64,000 bases of DNA from Mucilaginibacter sp. (GCF_025359345.1 NZ_JANYGQ010000033.1:62001-126000), one strand, 5' to 3'; counted from the stretch's first letter, positions 19,012-29,527 are shown. The notes: generated by a model not told the origin, from the letters alone. Translations and numbers: made by a program.

Positions 19012-22000
19012 ATGTTTAAAAAACAAATTACAAAGCATGCGCTGATCTTATTTTTTGCACTTTGCTATAAAATAAGCCCGGCCCAAATGAAATCGGCTAG
19101 CTGGTTGTCAAAAAACGACACCGCATTTATCCCTAAGGAAATAGAAGACCCTGAATGCATCGGCATAAATAAACAGCCGGCCCATGCTACTTTAATGCCT
19201 TATGCCAATTTAGCCGAAGCCTTAAAGGCAAACCGCCATGCATCAACGTATGCCAAGACGCTTAATGGCCAATGGAAGTTTAATTGGGTTGGCTGGCCGC
19301 AACAGCGCCCGGTTAATTTTTACAAAACAAACTACAAGGTTGATAAATGGGCCGAAATAAAAGTGCCCTCGAACTGGCAGATTGAAGGCTACGGTACGCC
19401 ATACTACAGTAATTACAACTACATTTTCCAAAAGGATTTCCCGCATGTAATGACTACGCCGCCGGTTAGCTTTACTGCTTACAAAGAAAGAAATCCGGTA
19501 GGTAGCTACAGGCGTAATTTTGTGGTGCCTGCCAACTGGCATGGGCGCCGCATTTTTGTAACCTTTGATGGCGTTGACGCCGGTTTTTTTGTTTGGGTTA
19601 ACGGTAAAAAAGTGGGCTACAGCGTAAATAGCCGCAATGCCGCCGATTTTGATATTACCAATTTTGTGAAGCCCGGCAACAACATGATTGCTGTTGAAGT
19701 GTACCGTTTTACCACCGGCACCTACCTTGAAGACCAGGACATGTGGCGATTAAGCGGAATATTCAGAAACGTAACACTATGGAGCTCGCCACAGCAGCAT
19801 ATTCGCGATTTTTTTGTTAAGACAGATTTTGACGCCGGCTATGATAATGCAACGGTTGAAGTTACGGGTAAAGTAAAAAATTTCGGCACTACATCTACAA
19901 AACCACGCAACCTGGTTGTGGATTTGTATGATGGCGCTAAGCTGGTGGATAACGCCAAAGCGATGGCAAAAATTCCCGCTTTGAAGCCGGGAGAGGAAAT
20001 TGCCTTAACGGTGCGCATTCCGGTGGCGCATCCGCGTAAATGGACCGCTGAAACCCCTGCACTTTATACCACCGTTATTTCCATAAAAGACAAAGATCAA
20101 ACGCTGGAGACCTTATCGACCCGTACCGGTTTTCGTAAAATAGAAATAAAGGGGAGGTTGTTCCTGGTAAACGGTGTGCCGGTGAAACTGAAAGGCGTTA
20201 ACAGGCATGAAAACTGGCCTGATGTGGGGCATGCCATTACAGAAGACCAGATGATGAAGGACATTGTGCTTATAAAGCAGGCAAATTGCAACCATGTACG
20301 AACCTGCCATTACTCTGATGACCCGAGATGGTACGAGCTGTGCGACGAATATGGCATTTACCTGGTTGCAGAGGCAAACTTGGAGTGCCACGGCGCCTGG
20401 GACGAATTTAACGAAGACCCAAGGATAAAAGCCGCAATAATAGACCGGAATGTGGCCAACGTGGAGAATTTTAAGAACCACAGCTCAGTAATTATATGGT
20501 CGCTTGGAAATGAATGCGGCAGCGGCGGCTCGAATTTCAGGGCAGCATTAAATATTATTAAAAACATTGACCCGGGACGGCCAACTCACTACCAGGGATT
20601 CGGCATCGGCGATGAAAACCCCGCCGACATGGACAGCGAAATGTATACAGGCCTTGGAAACGTTGAAAAATACGCCACCGATCCTAAACTGACTAAACCA
20701 TTTTACCTGTGCGAGTATGCACATGCCATGTTTAATTCGATGGGCAGCGTGGCCGACTATAACGACCTGTTTGATAAATATCCCAATTTATTGGGTGGCT
20801 GTATATGGGAGTGGCAGGACCAGGGCATCTACAATAAGTTTGACCCTAAGCACCCGATCATTGCATTTGGCGGCGGTTTTGGCGAAACGCCCAACGATCA
20901 TTATTTTATCCATAAGGGCGTGGTGTTTTCCGACCGTACCCCAAAGCCGCATTTCCCGGAATTAAAGCACGCTTATCAATGGATCAGCGTTGTCCCGGTC
21001 GACCTGGCAAAAGGAGTTATAAATATCCATAACCGCTACCAGTTTATCAGCCTCGACGATTTCGCCGCCAACTGGAGCCTTACCGAAAACGGCGTGGAAA
21101 TAAGCAATGGAGTTTTACCGCTGGGGCATATTGCACCGGGCAAATCGGAAGATGTTAAAATTCCAAACCAGTTTACACCGAAACCCGGTGCAGAATACTT
21201 TTTAAGGGTTGCATTCACCACAACTAAGGATGAGCTTTGGGCAAAAAAAGGATACGAAATAGCATCGCAGCAACTTGCCTTGCCTGCTGCCAACGCAGTT
21301 GCGGTCGAAAGCTCGGGCAATAGAAAAGAGCCGGTTAATGCATCGGATGATGACAAAAACATTTTTATAGCTGCAAAGGATTACAGCCTGGTTTTCAGCA
21401 AGACCAAAGGCACTTTTACCGAAATTAAAAGCCATGGCAATAATATGCTCACAAACCAGGGCGGGCCGATGCTGCATTTGTGGCGCGCGCCGCACCGTAA
21501 CGATGATATGTGGGCTGATGACTTATGGAATAAATACGGCCTTAAGAAATTAACATGGACGGTAGCAAAGGTATCATACAAACAAAAAGGTGATGATAAT
21601 GTAGAAATCAGCGCCGAACTGGAAGGCAAGGGGAGGAGTGGCTTTTCTATAAAACATAAAGTTAATTACCAAATAAACGGAGATGGAACCATAAAGGCAA
21701 GCAACGACCTGTCGTTCAGTGACGAAGCCGTTCCACTGGCAAGGGTTGGCGTAAGATTTATGTTGAACAAAGGCTATGACCAGTTTGATTATTTCGGCAG
21801 AGGACCGATGGAAAATTACATCGATCGTAAACAAGGTTTTGATGTGGGCCTGTATAAAAGTACAGTTAAGCAACAATTAACACCATATGAAAAGCCGATG
21901 GAGGCCGGTAACCACGAAGATATACGCTGGGCGCGGGTAAGCACCACAACAGGTTCATCATTGACAATTAAAAAGGACACAGCCCTTCTGCAGGTTTCAG

Positions 22001-22194
22001 CGTTGCCTTATAGTGATGAAGAGATGGAGAAAGTGGAGTACCGTATTGACCTGCCGCAAAGCCAGGCAACAGTTTTATGTGTGGATGCCCGCACGCTGGG
22101 TGTCGGCTCCAATTCGTGTGGACCGAGGCCGCTTGCAACATGCACGCCGATGTCCTCATCGCAGAAGTTTAGTTATGTTATAAGTATTAAATAG
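19012..22194 (+). CDS. Glycoside hydrolase family 2 beta-galactosidase
   Basis: Large secreted beta-galactosidase (1060 residues, LacZ-like full length) with a signal peptide of about 24 residues. Visible in order are the N-terminal jelly-roll domain (GTPYYSNYNYIF, VGSYRRNF, FDGVDAGFFVWVNGKKVGYS), two Ig-like domains, the TIM barrel with acid/base Glu501 in SLGNECGSGG and nucleophile Glu568 in YLCEYAHAM, and the C-terminal beta-galactosidase small-chain domain (DYFGRGPMENYIDRKQG, ARTLGVGSNSCGP). It would release terminal beta-galactose in the periplasm from imported oligosaccharides. It lies 66 bases after the haloperoxidase gene and closes the susCD transcription unit. A strong hairpin follows at 22229. 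Confidence 0.96.
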   Translation: MFKKQITKHALILFFALCYKISPAQMKSASWLSKNDTAFIPKEIEDPECIGINKQPAHATLMPYANLAEALKANRHASTYAKTLNGQWKFNWVGWPQQRPVNFYKTNYKVDKWAEIKVPSNWQIEGYGTPYYSNYNYIFQKDFPHVMTTPPVSFTAYKERNPVGSYRRNFVVPANWHGRRIFVTFDGVDAGFFVWVNGKKVGYSVNSRNAADFDITNFVKPGNNMIAVEVYRFTTGTYLEDQDMWRLSGIFRNVTLWSSPQQHIRDFFVKTDFDAGYDNATVEVTGKVKNFGTTSTKPRNLVVDLYDGAKLVDNAKAMAKIPALKPGEEIALTVRIPVAHPRKWTAETPALYTTVISIKDKDQTLETLSTRTGFRKIEIKGRLFLVNGVPVKLKGVNRHENWPDVGHAITEDQMMKDIVLIKQANCNHVRTCHYSDDPRWYELCDEYGIYLVAEANLECHGAWDEFNEDPRIKAAIIDRNVANVENFKNHSSVIIWSLGNECGSGGSNFRAALNIIKNIDPGRPTHYQGFGIGDENPADMDSEMYTGLGNVEKYATDPKLTKPFYLCEYAHAMFNSMGSVADYNDLFDKYPNLLGGCIWEWQDQGIYNKFDPKHPIIAFGGGFGETPNDHYFIHKGVVFSDRTPKPHFPELKHAYQWISVVPVDLAKGVINIHNRYQFISLDDFAANWSLTENGVEISNGVLPLGHIAPGKSEDVKIPNQFTPKPGAEYFLRVAFTTTKDELWAKKGYEIASQQLALPAANAVAVESSGNRKEPVNASDDDKNIFIAAKDYSLVFSKTKGTFTEIKSHGNNMLTNQGGPMLHLWRAPHRNDDMWADDLWNKYGLKKLTWTVAKVSYKQKGDDNVEISAELEGKGRSGFSIKHKVNYQINGDGTIKASNDLSFSDEAVPLARVGVRFMLNKGYDQFDYFGRGPMENYIDRKQGFDVGLYKSTVKQQLTPYEKPMEAGNHEDIRWARVSTTTGSSLTIKKDTALLQVSALPYSDEEMEKVEYRIDLPQSQATVLCVDARTLGVGSNSCGPRPLATCTPMSSSQKFSYVISIK

Positions 22195-22228
22195 GAGAAA
22201 AACGGCTGGAACATATTCCTTCACAGGC

Positions 22229-22264
22229 TAAGAAGCCGCTTTGCGAAAGCAGAGCGGCTTCTTA
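22229..22264. terminator. Bidirectional hairpin between convergent operons
   Basis: TAAGAAGCCGCT at 22229-22240 pairs perfectly with 22253-22264. Inside, TTGC-GAAA-GCAG extends the stem around a GAAA tetraloop. It lies between the GH2 gene and the convergent MFS gene, so it can serve both directions. There is no clear T tract. Confidence 0.65.
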
Positions 22265-22459
22265 GATAAGGATCGATGCGAAAGCCATGATAGCACCGTG
22301 ATTTTCCTAAGCAGTAAAAAAACGTTTCGATATTCTCTCAAATAGCCATGATTTCTGAAAAACTGAGCCAACATCAAATAAAGGGGGATTCATGAGTTCG
22401 GCACCTCTACTGGACGCTCTGCTCATTTTTACTTTAGTGACTGATGTGTATTTTAGCAA

Positions 22460-23791
22460 TTAATGCATTGAGACTGCTTGCTCCACCTCCTCCAGGTTTT
22501 TCCCCTTCGTTTCTTTTATCCGCAATAAAGTAAATAAAAACCCGGCTGCGCATATTCCCGCGTAGATGTAAAAGGTGTACTCCTTCAAATGTTCAAACAA
22601 AACAGGGAAAGTGAACACCAATATGAAATATGCAAGCCAAAGACTTACTACCGCTACAGTAATAGCGGCAGCACGCACGCCTACCGGAAAAATTTCTGAG
22701 ATAAGCACCCATATCACCGGTGCTAAAGTCATGGCGTATGTTCCGATCGCCGCTAAAAGCAATCCCGACAACATGCCTGATCCCGACTGCAATGCATGAA
22801 CAATAAGTACATATAACAGGCATAGGCCACCGGCCCCTATCAGCATCAGCGGCTTCCGGCCCAGTTTATCAACCAGGGCCATAGCCAGAATTGTAAATAC
22901 CAGGTTTACAGCGCCAATGAAAACGGTTTGCAGAAGCTGATCGTCTTTTGACGCACCGATGCTTTCAAATATTTTCGGCGCATAGTTAAATACGGTATTT
23001 ATACCGCAAAATTGCTGAAATACTGCGAGGCCGATCCCGGTTAACAGCGCGGGTAAAACTGCACGCTTAAATACTGCAGTATAATTAATCCTGGCAGTGC
23101 CGTTCATTGATTTTTTGATCATCGAGAAGGATTCAGCGACGTATGTGCTATCTCCCATTTTACGCAGGATTATTTCAGCGGCCTGCTCTTTGTTATTACG
23201 AATAAGCCACCGCGGGCTCTCCGGTAAAAAGTATGCCCCTATTAAAAACAATCCCGATGGTATCACACCAAGGCCAAACATAAGGCGCCACGCATCGGCC
23301 CCATTGTTCCGCAATGCATAATTGACCAGGTTGGTAATGAGGATACCCAAAACAATGGTAAGTTGGTTCATCGCCACCAGCCGTCCCCTTATAGCTGCGG
23401 GAGCTATTTCGGAAATATACATGGGCGATAACATAGACGCCATGCCAACGCCGGCGCCTGCAGCAAACCTTGCTACCAGGAAAAGGTCGCGGTTTGGCGC
23501 AATTGCCATAGCAAGCGACGAAACAGCAAATAACGCTGCCGCGAGCATGAGGCCCGGCCGCCGACCATATTTATCTGCTACCTGTCCGGCGAGTATACAA
23601 CCTGCTATTGCCCCGATGGCTAAGATGCCGGTGGCGAATCCTTCCCAGTAGGCATCGAAAATAAATTGCTTTTGCAAAAACGGTAAAGCGCCTGATATCA
23701 CGGCAAAATCAAATCCGAATAAATAGCCGCCCAATGCCGAGATAAAGGAGATGCCTAAAATGTACCGGTTCTTAGTATTTGATTGCTGCAT
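22460..23791 (-). CDS. Sugar-porter family MFS transporter
   Basis: Inner-membrane monosaccharide:proton symporter of the XylE/GLUT type, 443 residues with about 12 hydrophobic segments. Family motifs are GQVADKYGRRPGLM after helix 2, the PESPRWLIRNNKEQA loop at the centre, VDKLGRKPLMLIGAG between helices 8 and 9, and the modified sugar-porter tail KETKGKNLEEVE (usually PETKG). It is the last gene of a minus-strand operon with aldose 1-epimerase (27 bases upstream) and a DUF5107 protein. That setting and the nearby beta-galactosidases suggest galactose or a similar hexose as substrate, which is inference. Confidence 0.94.
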   Translation of the reverse strand: MQQSNTKNRYILGISFISALGGYLFGFDFAVISGALPFLQKQFIFDAYWEGFATGILAIGAIAGCILAGQVADKYGRRPGLMLAAALFAVSSLAMAIAPNRDLFLVARFAAGAGVGMASMLSPMYISEIAPAAIRGRLVAMNQLTIVLGILITNLVNYALRNNGADAWRLMFGLGVIPSGLFLIGAYFLPESPRWLIRNNKEQAAEIILRKMGDSTYVAESFSMIKKSMNGTARINYTAVFKRAVLPALLTGIGLAVFQQFCGINTVFNYAPKIFESIGASKDDQLLQTVFIGAVNLVFTILAMALVDKLGRKPLMLIGAGGLCLLYVLIVHALQSGSGMLSGLLLAAIGTYAMTLAPVIWVLISEIFPVGVRAAAITVAVVSLWLAYFILVFTFPVLFEHLKEYTFYIYAGICAAGFLFTLLRIKETKGKNLEEVEQAVSMH

Positions 23792-23818
23792 TTTTTAAAC
23801 TTAAATTGTTGGTAATTG

Positions 23819-24892
23819 TTATTTGCAAACAGAGAATTCATAAATAGTTTCACTGATTAAACGTTGGCCGGGCCTCAAAATAGTGTCAGGAAATCCGGGA
23901 TGGTTTGGCGAATCGGGAAAAAACTGTGTTTCCAAAGCTACGGCGGCGTGTTTGTGATAAGCCAAGCCCTGCGGCCCTATAATATCGCCAGTCCAATCGT
24001 TGGCGGTATACACCTGTAACCCCGGCCGGTCGGTATAAACGTTTAATACCCTTCCCGAGGCCGCATCTGAAAGCGTGGCCGCCAGTTTCACTTTGCCCGG
24101 AGAGTAATCGTTTAAAACAAAGTTGTGGTTATAGCCGTCCGATGCCGTTATGCCCATAATGTCAGTTCCGATCTCTTTAGGGCTTAAAAAATTGACCGGG
24201 GTTCCATCAACTGGTATAATTCTGCCCGTCGGTAAACTATGTTCATCATTTTCTGTATAGGCACTGGCATTTATCTGCAATGTATGTTTCAACACATCGC
24301 CCGACACAAATCCGCTAAGATTAAAATAGGAATGGTTAGACAGATTTACCGGGGTACTTTTGTCTGTCACAGCATCATAAATAATCTTTAATTTATTATC
24401 CTTGTCCAAAATATACTTGACAGTCACCCATAAATTTCCGGGGTATCCTTCATCTCCGTCCGGACTCAAATATTCCATAAGGACCCCTGCTTCATTATCT
24501 TCCCTGATGAACGATTTGATCTTCCACACTTTTTTATTGAGTCCATCAATACCACCGTGCAGGTGATTTACCCCGTCGTTTCCTGAAAGGGAAATGACCT
24601 CGCCATCCAATTCAAATTTTGCCCCTGCTATACGGCCGGCATACCGCCCCAAAATGCAGCCGAAGTAATGCGGATTATCCCGGTACCGGCTGATATCCTC
24701 ATATCCGGCTACGATGTTGCGGTGGACACCGTTGCGGTCGGCTGTAAATATTGCGGTTATAGAGGCCCCCAGGTTCGTTAGTTCTACAATAGTATCGTCA
24801 TTCCTTATCGTAACCAGGTACAGCGGTTCGCCATCGCTAAACCCGCAAGGCTCACTCAACACCTGCAGCTGTGCTTTATTGCTATCTAACAT
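23819..24892 (-). CDS. galM: Aldose 1-epimerase (galactose mutarotase)
   Basis: Interconverts alpha and beta anomers of galactose and other aldoses so that galactokinase can act on them. The 357-residue protein has the family's active-site signatures: NIVAGYEDISRYRDNPHYFG with LGRYAGRIAGA, the first His in NHLHGG, the second in NHSYFNLSG, and the catalytic Glu in ALETQFFPDSPNHP. No signal peptide is seen, so it is likely cytoplasmic. The ATG at 24892 overlaps the end of the DUF5107 gene by 11 bases, which indicates translational coupling, and the transporter follows. The three genes form one sugar-use operon. Confidence 0.95.
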   Translation of the reverse strand: MLDSNKAQLQVLSEPCGFSDGEPLYLVTIRNDDTIVELTNLGASITAIFTADRNGVHRNIVAGYEDISRYRDNPHYFGCILGRYAGRIAGAKFELDGEVISLSGNDGVNHLHGGIDGLNKKVWKIKSFIREDNEAGVLMEYLSPDGDEGYPGNLWVTVKYILDKDNKLKIIYDAVTDKSTPVNLSNHSYFNLSGFVSGDVLKHTLQINASAYTENDEHSLPTGRIIPVDGTPVNFLSPKEIGTDIMGITASDGYNHNFVLNDYSPGKVKLAATLSDAASGRVLNVYTDRPGLQVYTANDWTGDIIGPQGLAYHKHAAVALETQFFPDSPNHPGFPDTILRPGQRLISETIYEFSVCK

Positions 24893-27800
24893 CAGCCTTG
24901 TTTATTTGATGAAAAAAATCTGTCATTCTCAAATGGACCGCAGCCCCCTGGTGGTTAATGTCCATATTTAAAACCTCTTCAAGGCATGCCCTGCCCTCTT
25001 CAATTTCGCCAATCCCCATTTTACCCAAGCCTACCAGGTAGTGGCAAAAGATATAGTTCCTGCGGTTGATATCAATATCAAATACCAGCATATCCGGCAA
25101 CGAAACAGCAAAATAATCAATACGTATCTCATCGTTCATGTGCTGTATCCCGAAGTTGATAAAGCGCTGAAATATGTCCATGGCTTTTTGATGGTCACCC
25201 AATTTTTGCCAGGTAAGTGCCTGGTACAATATCTTATCCGGCTGAGGGTCGTTATAATATATTGCCTGTACCGGTTCGCTATTGCCGGTCGTTGCGGCTT
25301 TAAACCGGGCTGCAGCTACAACCTCAAGCCGGAGGCCCTCATAGGCTAGCCCCAACAGGTAATTAATATCATTTTCCGGCGTATTGTAAAGCTTGCCTTC
25401 GCCCAGGTTTTCCGGGTATTTTTCCAGGGCCGTTAAAAGTGTTATCGCCTGTTCATAGTGGCCGTTATTGATAGCTTCCTTAGCCAGTTCTATATAACAA
25501 AGTATAAATTGCCCAACAACCTTGCCTTCGCCGCCTTCCCAGGGATGGAATTTGCGCTCGGCCAGTAGTTCCCGGGCGGAGTTATATTGGCGTAGGTTGT
25601 TTAACAACACAATCCGCTCAAGGTAAAGATCATCACGTTCGTTTACAAGTTCCGGGTATTTGTCAAGTAGTTCAAGCCGTTCTTCAAAAGTCCTGCCGCT
25701 GATTTTGTACAATTGATCAAGCTCCATCAGTACGCGTGCATCGGTAGTATCCAGCTCAAATGCCTGTTCCATTTCGGCAAGCGACCTTTCTTTTTGGTTT
25801 AACTTATTGTAGTAAGCCAGGGAGAGGTTGCGGTGCGCCGTTGGGAACGACTTATCTAAAGCTACCGATTTTTCCCAGCAATGAATTGCTTCGCAGTACT
25901 GGCGTTTATCATACCAAAGATTCCCAAGGTAATAGTACGCCCTTGCGTCAGCAGGATTGATGGTAGCCACATTTTGCAGGATCAATATTTCTTCTACTTT
26001 ATTCGGGAAACAAATACCATCGATTTTTGCCGCAGCCTGTGCCGCATACCGCTTTGCTGATTCTACATCGCCAGTTTTTGCAGCGAACCAGCATTTATAA
26101 TAAAACACCATCGGGCTTGTTACCGGGTAATTTTGCTCGTACCCCTCCAAAACCTGCAGCGCCTCGCTAAACAAACCTGCCTGGGCGTAGCCCAATGAAA
26201 GTTCCAGGTAATTGTTAGGCTCGCCGCGCATCAGGCCTGCTGTGTTCTTCAATTTTGTGGCGCTGTCTTCCTGTTCACCTGCAAGCAAATATTCTTCAAA
26301 CAAGCAACCATAGTTGAACGGGTCTATAATTAATGATTCATTGATAAAAATCAATGCTTCGCTGAACCTACCATTCAAACGCAATAACGACGCTTTTAAA
26401 CAACGTGCAGGCGAACTGTGATAATTGCGTATCAATGATTTTTGAACCAGGGAAAGGGCATAGTCAAATTTTCCTTGTGCAGTTGCTATCCGCGCCAGCT
26501 CCAGGTAGGCGCTGTGTTGCATGGCATCGTTCCACGCCGCTTTATAAAATGCATCAAAAGCCGCATCGGGTTTTCCTTGTAGCTTGAGGCTCAATCCCAG
26601 GTTAAAGTAAGGTTCACCATCATAAGGATTGGGGTTTCTTTTGATGATGGTTCTGATGGCTGTTCTGAAATAAGGTTCAGCCTTTGCAAACTGGCCCCGT
26701 TTTAGTAATAATAAACCTACGGCATTGTTACAACGGATGTCTCCGGGGCTTCTCCGCAATGCTTCCTCATAATAATCCAGCGGGTTATAGGTGGCATGCC
26801 TGTATTGCTCCAGGTGCAATCCATTTAAAAACAGGTCTTCAACTTGTTCAATTTCCGCCGGTTGTTTTGCGGCTACTGCGGCCTCCGGGATATCCTGGTC
26901 TGTATTTTTTTCGGGTTGATAGCTTACCAGTGTAAGGCCTTTATTATCTGTAACCGCGATTTGTAGTTCGGTTTCGTCAAGGTCAGGCTGGATATCAAAA
27001 ACTGTCTCAAATACCGACTCGGGGGATATGGTTGCCGTAAAGCCCTTTAGCTCCTCTCCGTTGTGTAATACCTTAATTAGTGCATGCTCATATACGGCCG
27101 TGGCATAAACTTTTACGAAATAACTACTGCCAACCTTTTCCGCACTGATCATGGCCTCTTTTGTAGCGTTTTTTACAAGGCCTATCTGCGAGTAAGGCAT
27201 AAAGTATTGTTCGAATGTTTTCCCCTCGTTAGGCTGCAGCAAGGAAAAATCGGGCTGATTATCGGTGAATACGCCGGTCATCAGTTCAATATAGGGTCCG
27301 TCCTCATCGGTAAGGTTACGATCCCATGCGAAACCGAAATCGCCATTCCCCCAGGTCCATTGCTTTTTCCCGGGCGATACATGATGATCGGCCACGTGCA
27401 ACATGCCTCCCTGCGTATCATGCTCATAACATCCTATGAAATCGTATTTAGATTGTATGGCCATGTATGAAGTTGGCACGGGGATGTTCTTATACCGGGA
27501 AATATCGGTACCCGGTGCATAATCAACTTTATAATAAGTACCGGTTGCTATAGGGAAGTCGGAGACATCGCGTTTACCATGATCAAAAACCGCGTAAACA
27601 TCGGGCGGGAATACCGATTGATAATCATCGTTCACCTTCACAGCCGGGTTTGCCCACCACAAAAAAGTTTGCGGGAAAGGGGTAGGGTTAAAAAGTTTGC
27701 CGCTAATTTCAAGGTAAGCTTTGCCCGGATATAACGTAAAACCTGCCATCCCTTTTGTGCGAAACATTACTTCCAGTTCGTTAACCCAGACTGTTTTACT

Positions 27801-28220
27801 GCCATCAGCGTTTTCCTGAATTTTAAAGTCAACCGGCGAAAAGGTGCTGGGGCGGTGGTGCTGCGGCCAGTTAAATTCAATACCGCCGGATATCCAGGGA
27901 CCGGCGAGGCCCACCAACGCAGGCTTTATCACCTGGTTATAATACACAAAGTCGCGGTTTTTTACTTTGTCATAAGCCCGCTGTATCCTGCCGCCAAGTT
28001 CGGGCAGTATCATTATTTTCAGGTATTCATTTTCTAAAAACACAGCGGTATATGCCCGGTCATGCTTTTCATCTTCTATCTTTTCAATTACAGGGTGAGG
28101 ATAAACTACACCGCTGCTGCCCTGATACACTCTTTTCTCGAGGAACATCGGATTCTTTTCAGGTTTTCCGGTTCCGTAAGTAGGAATACTGACTTGTTCT
28201 ATCCAGGCTTTTACGTCCAT
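24882..28220 (-). CDS. DUF5107 and TPR-repeat protein
   Basis: A 1112-residue protein with an N-terminal DUF5107 domain (about 40-340, with LGGRIQRAYDKVKNRDFVYY, GGIEFNWPQHH and the FLWWANPAV segment) followed by a long array of TPR helices (about 480-1020). DUF5107 has a beta-sandwich resembling galactose-mutarotase/glycosidase folds and is found with sugar-use genes in Bacteroidota and Actinobacteria; its activity is not known to me. No signal peptide is visible. It is the first gene of the operon with galM and the MFS transporter, and is divergent from the AraC-type gene, which is its likely regulator. A -7-like TAGGTTTG lies upstream on the minus strand at 28400-28393. Confidence 0.88.
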   Translation of the reverse strand: MDVKAWIEQVSIPTYGTGKPEKNPMFLEKRVYQGSSGVVYPHPVIEKIEDEKHDRAYTAVFLENEYLKIMILPELGGRIQRAYDKVKNRDFVYYNQVIKPALVGLAGPWISGGIEFNWPQHHRPSTFSPVDFKIQENADGSKTVWVNELEVMFRTKGMAGFTLYPGKAYLEISGKLFNPTPFPQTFLWWANPAVKVNDDYQSVFPPDVYAVFDHGKRDVSDFPIATGTYYKVDYAPGTDISRYKNIPVPTSYMAIQSKYDFIGCYEHDTQGGMLHVADHHVSPGKKQWTWGNGDFGFAWDRNLTDEDGPYIELMTGVFTDNQPDFSLLQPNEGKTFEQYFMPYSQIGLVKNATKEAMISAEKVGSSYFVKVYATAVYEHALIKVLHNGEELKGFTATISPESVFETVFDIQPDLDETELQIAVTDNKGLTLVSYQPEKNTDQDIPEAAVAAKQPAEIEQVEDLFLNGLHLEQYRHATYNPLDYYEEALRRSPGDIRCNNAVGLLLLKRGQFAKAEPYFRTAIRTIIKRNPNPYDGEPYFNLGLSLKLQGKPDAAFDAFYKAAWNDAMQHSAYLELARIATAQGKFDYALSLVQKSLIRNYHSSPARCLKASLLRLNGRFSEALIFINESLIIDPFNYGCLFEEYLLAGEQEDSATKLKNTAGLMRGEPNNYLELSLGYAQAGLFSEALQVLEGYEQNYPVTSPMVFYYKCWFAAKTGDVESAKRYAAQAAAKIDGICFPNKVEEILILQNVATINPADARAYYYLGNLWYDKRQYCEAIHCWEKSVALDKSFPTAHRNLSLAYYNKLNQKERSLAEMEQAFELDTTDARVLMELDQLYKISGRTFEERLELLDKYPELVNERDDLYLERIVLLNNLRQYNSARELLAERKFHPWEGGEGKVVGQFILCYIELAKEAINNGHYEQAITLLTALEKYPENLGEGKLYNTPENDINYLLGLAYEGLRLEVVAAARFKAATTGNSEPVQAIYYNDPQPDKILYQALTWQKLGDHQKAMDIFQRFINFGIQHMNDEIRIDYFAVSLPDMLVFDIDINRRNYIFCHYLVGLGKMGIGEIEEGRACLEEVLNMDINHQGAAVHLRMTDFFHQINKADVR

Positions 28221-28486
28221 ATATTATACTAATTTATGCTATTTTTATTTTAGTGGCAGGATGGACAATAAAACTCCTGTTAAGATTTAATGGCTATTTT
28301 TCAGGAACTACACAATATTTGTTTTTCGAAAAAAAATATTGTTAATTAAATCATTTCCCGGCTAAATAAATACTATAATTGGTTTATGATAACAAACCTA
28401 ATATGATTATCAGCGAGTTGGAATGACTAATATTGTGAAAATGATGGATTTTTATACACTTCTACAAATGAATTCAGGGTAAATTA
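28221..28486. promoter_or_regulatory. Divergent control region of DUF5107 operon and AraC-type gene
   Basis: A 266-base AT-rich region separates two divergent genes. On the minus strand TAGGTTTG (28400-28393) fits the -7 consensus exactly. An A-rich stretch with AATATT inverted repeats (28309-28338) lies near the middle. It is the probable binding region of the AraC-type regulator, but no operator can be proved from one locus. Confidence 0.4.
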
Positions 28487-29406
28487 ATGTCAAAGGAAAA
28501 ATCACCGAGAAAAAGAGAGGGATTTGACGGGCAGCGCCTGATCGTCATCCCCAAAAAAATTGTGTCCGAGTTTCTCGTCAAGGATCCGGTAACGAGACAG
28601 ATATACATTACCGATATTGGTTTTTATCCGAAAGCCATGTTTCATTATGCGGAAAGGGCACACGGAATAAGCCAGCACATTATTATTTATTGCATCGAAG
28701 GCTATGGATGGATCGAGATCAACAAGAAACGCATCCGCATTTCGCCCTCGCAGTTTATCGCTATTCCCGCCCATACGCCTCATCGATATGGGGCTGACGA
28801 ACAAAATCCCTGGTCGATTTACTGGGCACATTTTAAGGGAGAAAGCTCGGCATTTATTGCCAACCTGATCGTCAAAAACTCAGACAATTACAGGCCACAG
28901 TTAACTTTCAACGAAGACCGCATCGGGCTTTTTGACGACATCTATTATAACCTGGAGAACGGTTACGGCGATGATACGCTGCGTTATGTAAATATGATAT
29001 TTTATCATTTTCTGTCTTCCGTGATCTATGAGGACAAATTCAACCGCATTAAAAAAACGGTCAAAACCGACATGGTTGATACCGCGATCAAACTGATGCA
29101 GGATAAAATCCAACAAACCATCTCGCTCAAGCAAATGGCAGATTTTTCCAGTCTTTCGGTTACACATTTTTCATCGCTGTTCAAAAAAAAACGGGGCATT
29201 CCCCAATTGAATATTTCAATCACCTTAAAATACAAAAAGCTTGTCAGTACCTTGTATTTACCACTATGGCCATCAAAGAACTCGCGTGTTGCGTGGGCAT
29301 TGATGATCAGTATTATTTCTCACGCATGTTTACCCGCCTGATGGGCATTTCGCCATCAGCCTATCGCAAACGCAATGCTGAAACTAAATCAGTCATAATA
29401 ACCTAA
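28487..29406 (+). CDS. AraC-family regulator with a -1 frameshift at a poly-A run
   Basis: One-component sugar regulator with an AraC-type cupin sensor domain (about 50-160; HYAERAHGISQHIIIY, IPAHTPHRYG) and a two-helix-turn-helix domain starting near 200. As sequenced, the frame turns wrong after FKKK at a run of nine A (29183-29191) and stops at 29341 with 284 residues. One more A would continue as TGHSPIEYFNHLKIQKACQ and end with the normal second helix-turn-helix and GISPSAYRKRN at the stop 29404-29406, giving 306 residues. The first product lacks the second DNA-binding helix. Causes could be a sequencing error, a recent mutation, or slippage at the A run. It is divergent from the DUF5107-galM-transporter operon, its likely target. 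Confidence 0.85.
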
Positions 29407-29527
29407 ACCAACCGCGAAATTTATTTTGGTTATACTGAAAAGCTTATTGGTGACGGAAAGCGGAACATCGACTTAATATAATGTTGTTAACAATCACAAC
29501 CCGCTATTTAATAATACGTTATCCTCT

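Noticed and set aside
22322-22442. A 37-codon minus-strand frame between the GH2 and MFS genes
   Set aside because: It is short, has no recognisable domain and sits in a region between convergent operons. It may be a degraded or repeated intergenic sequence.
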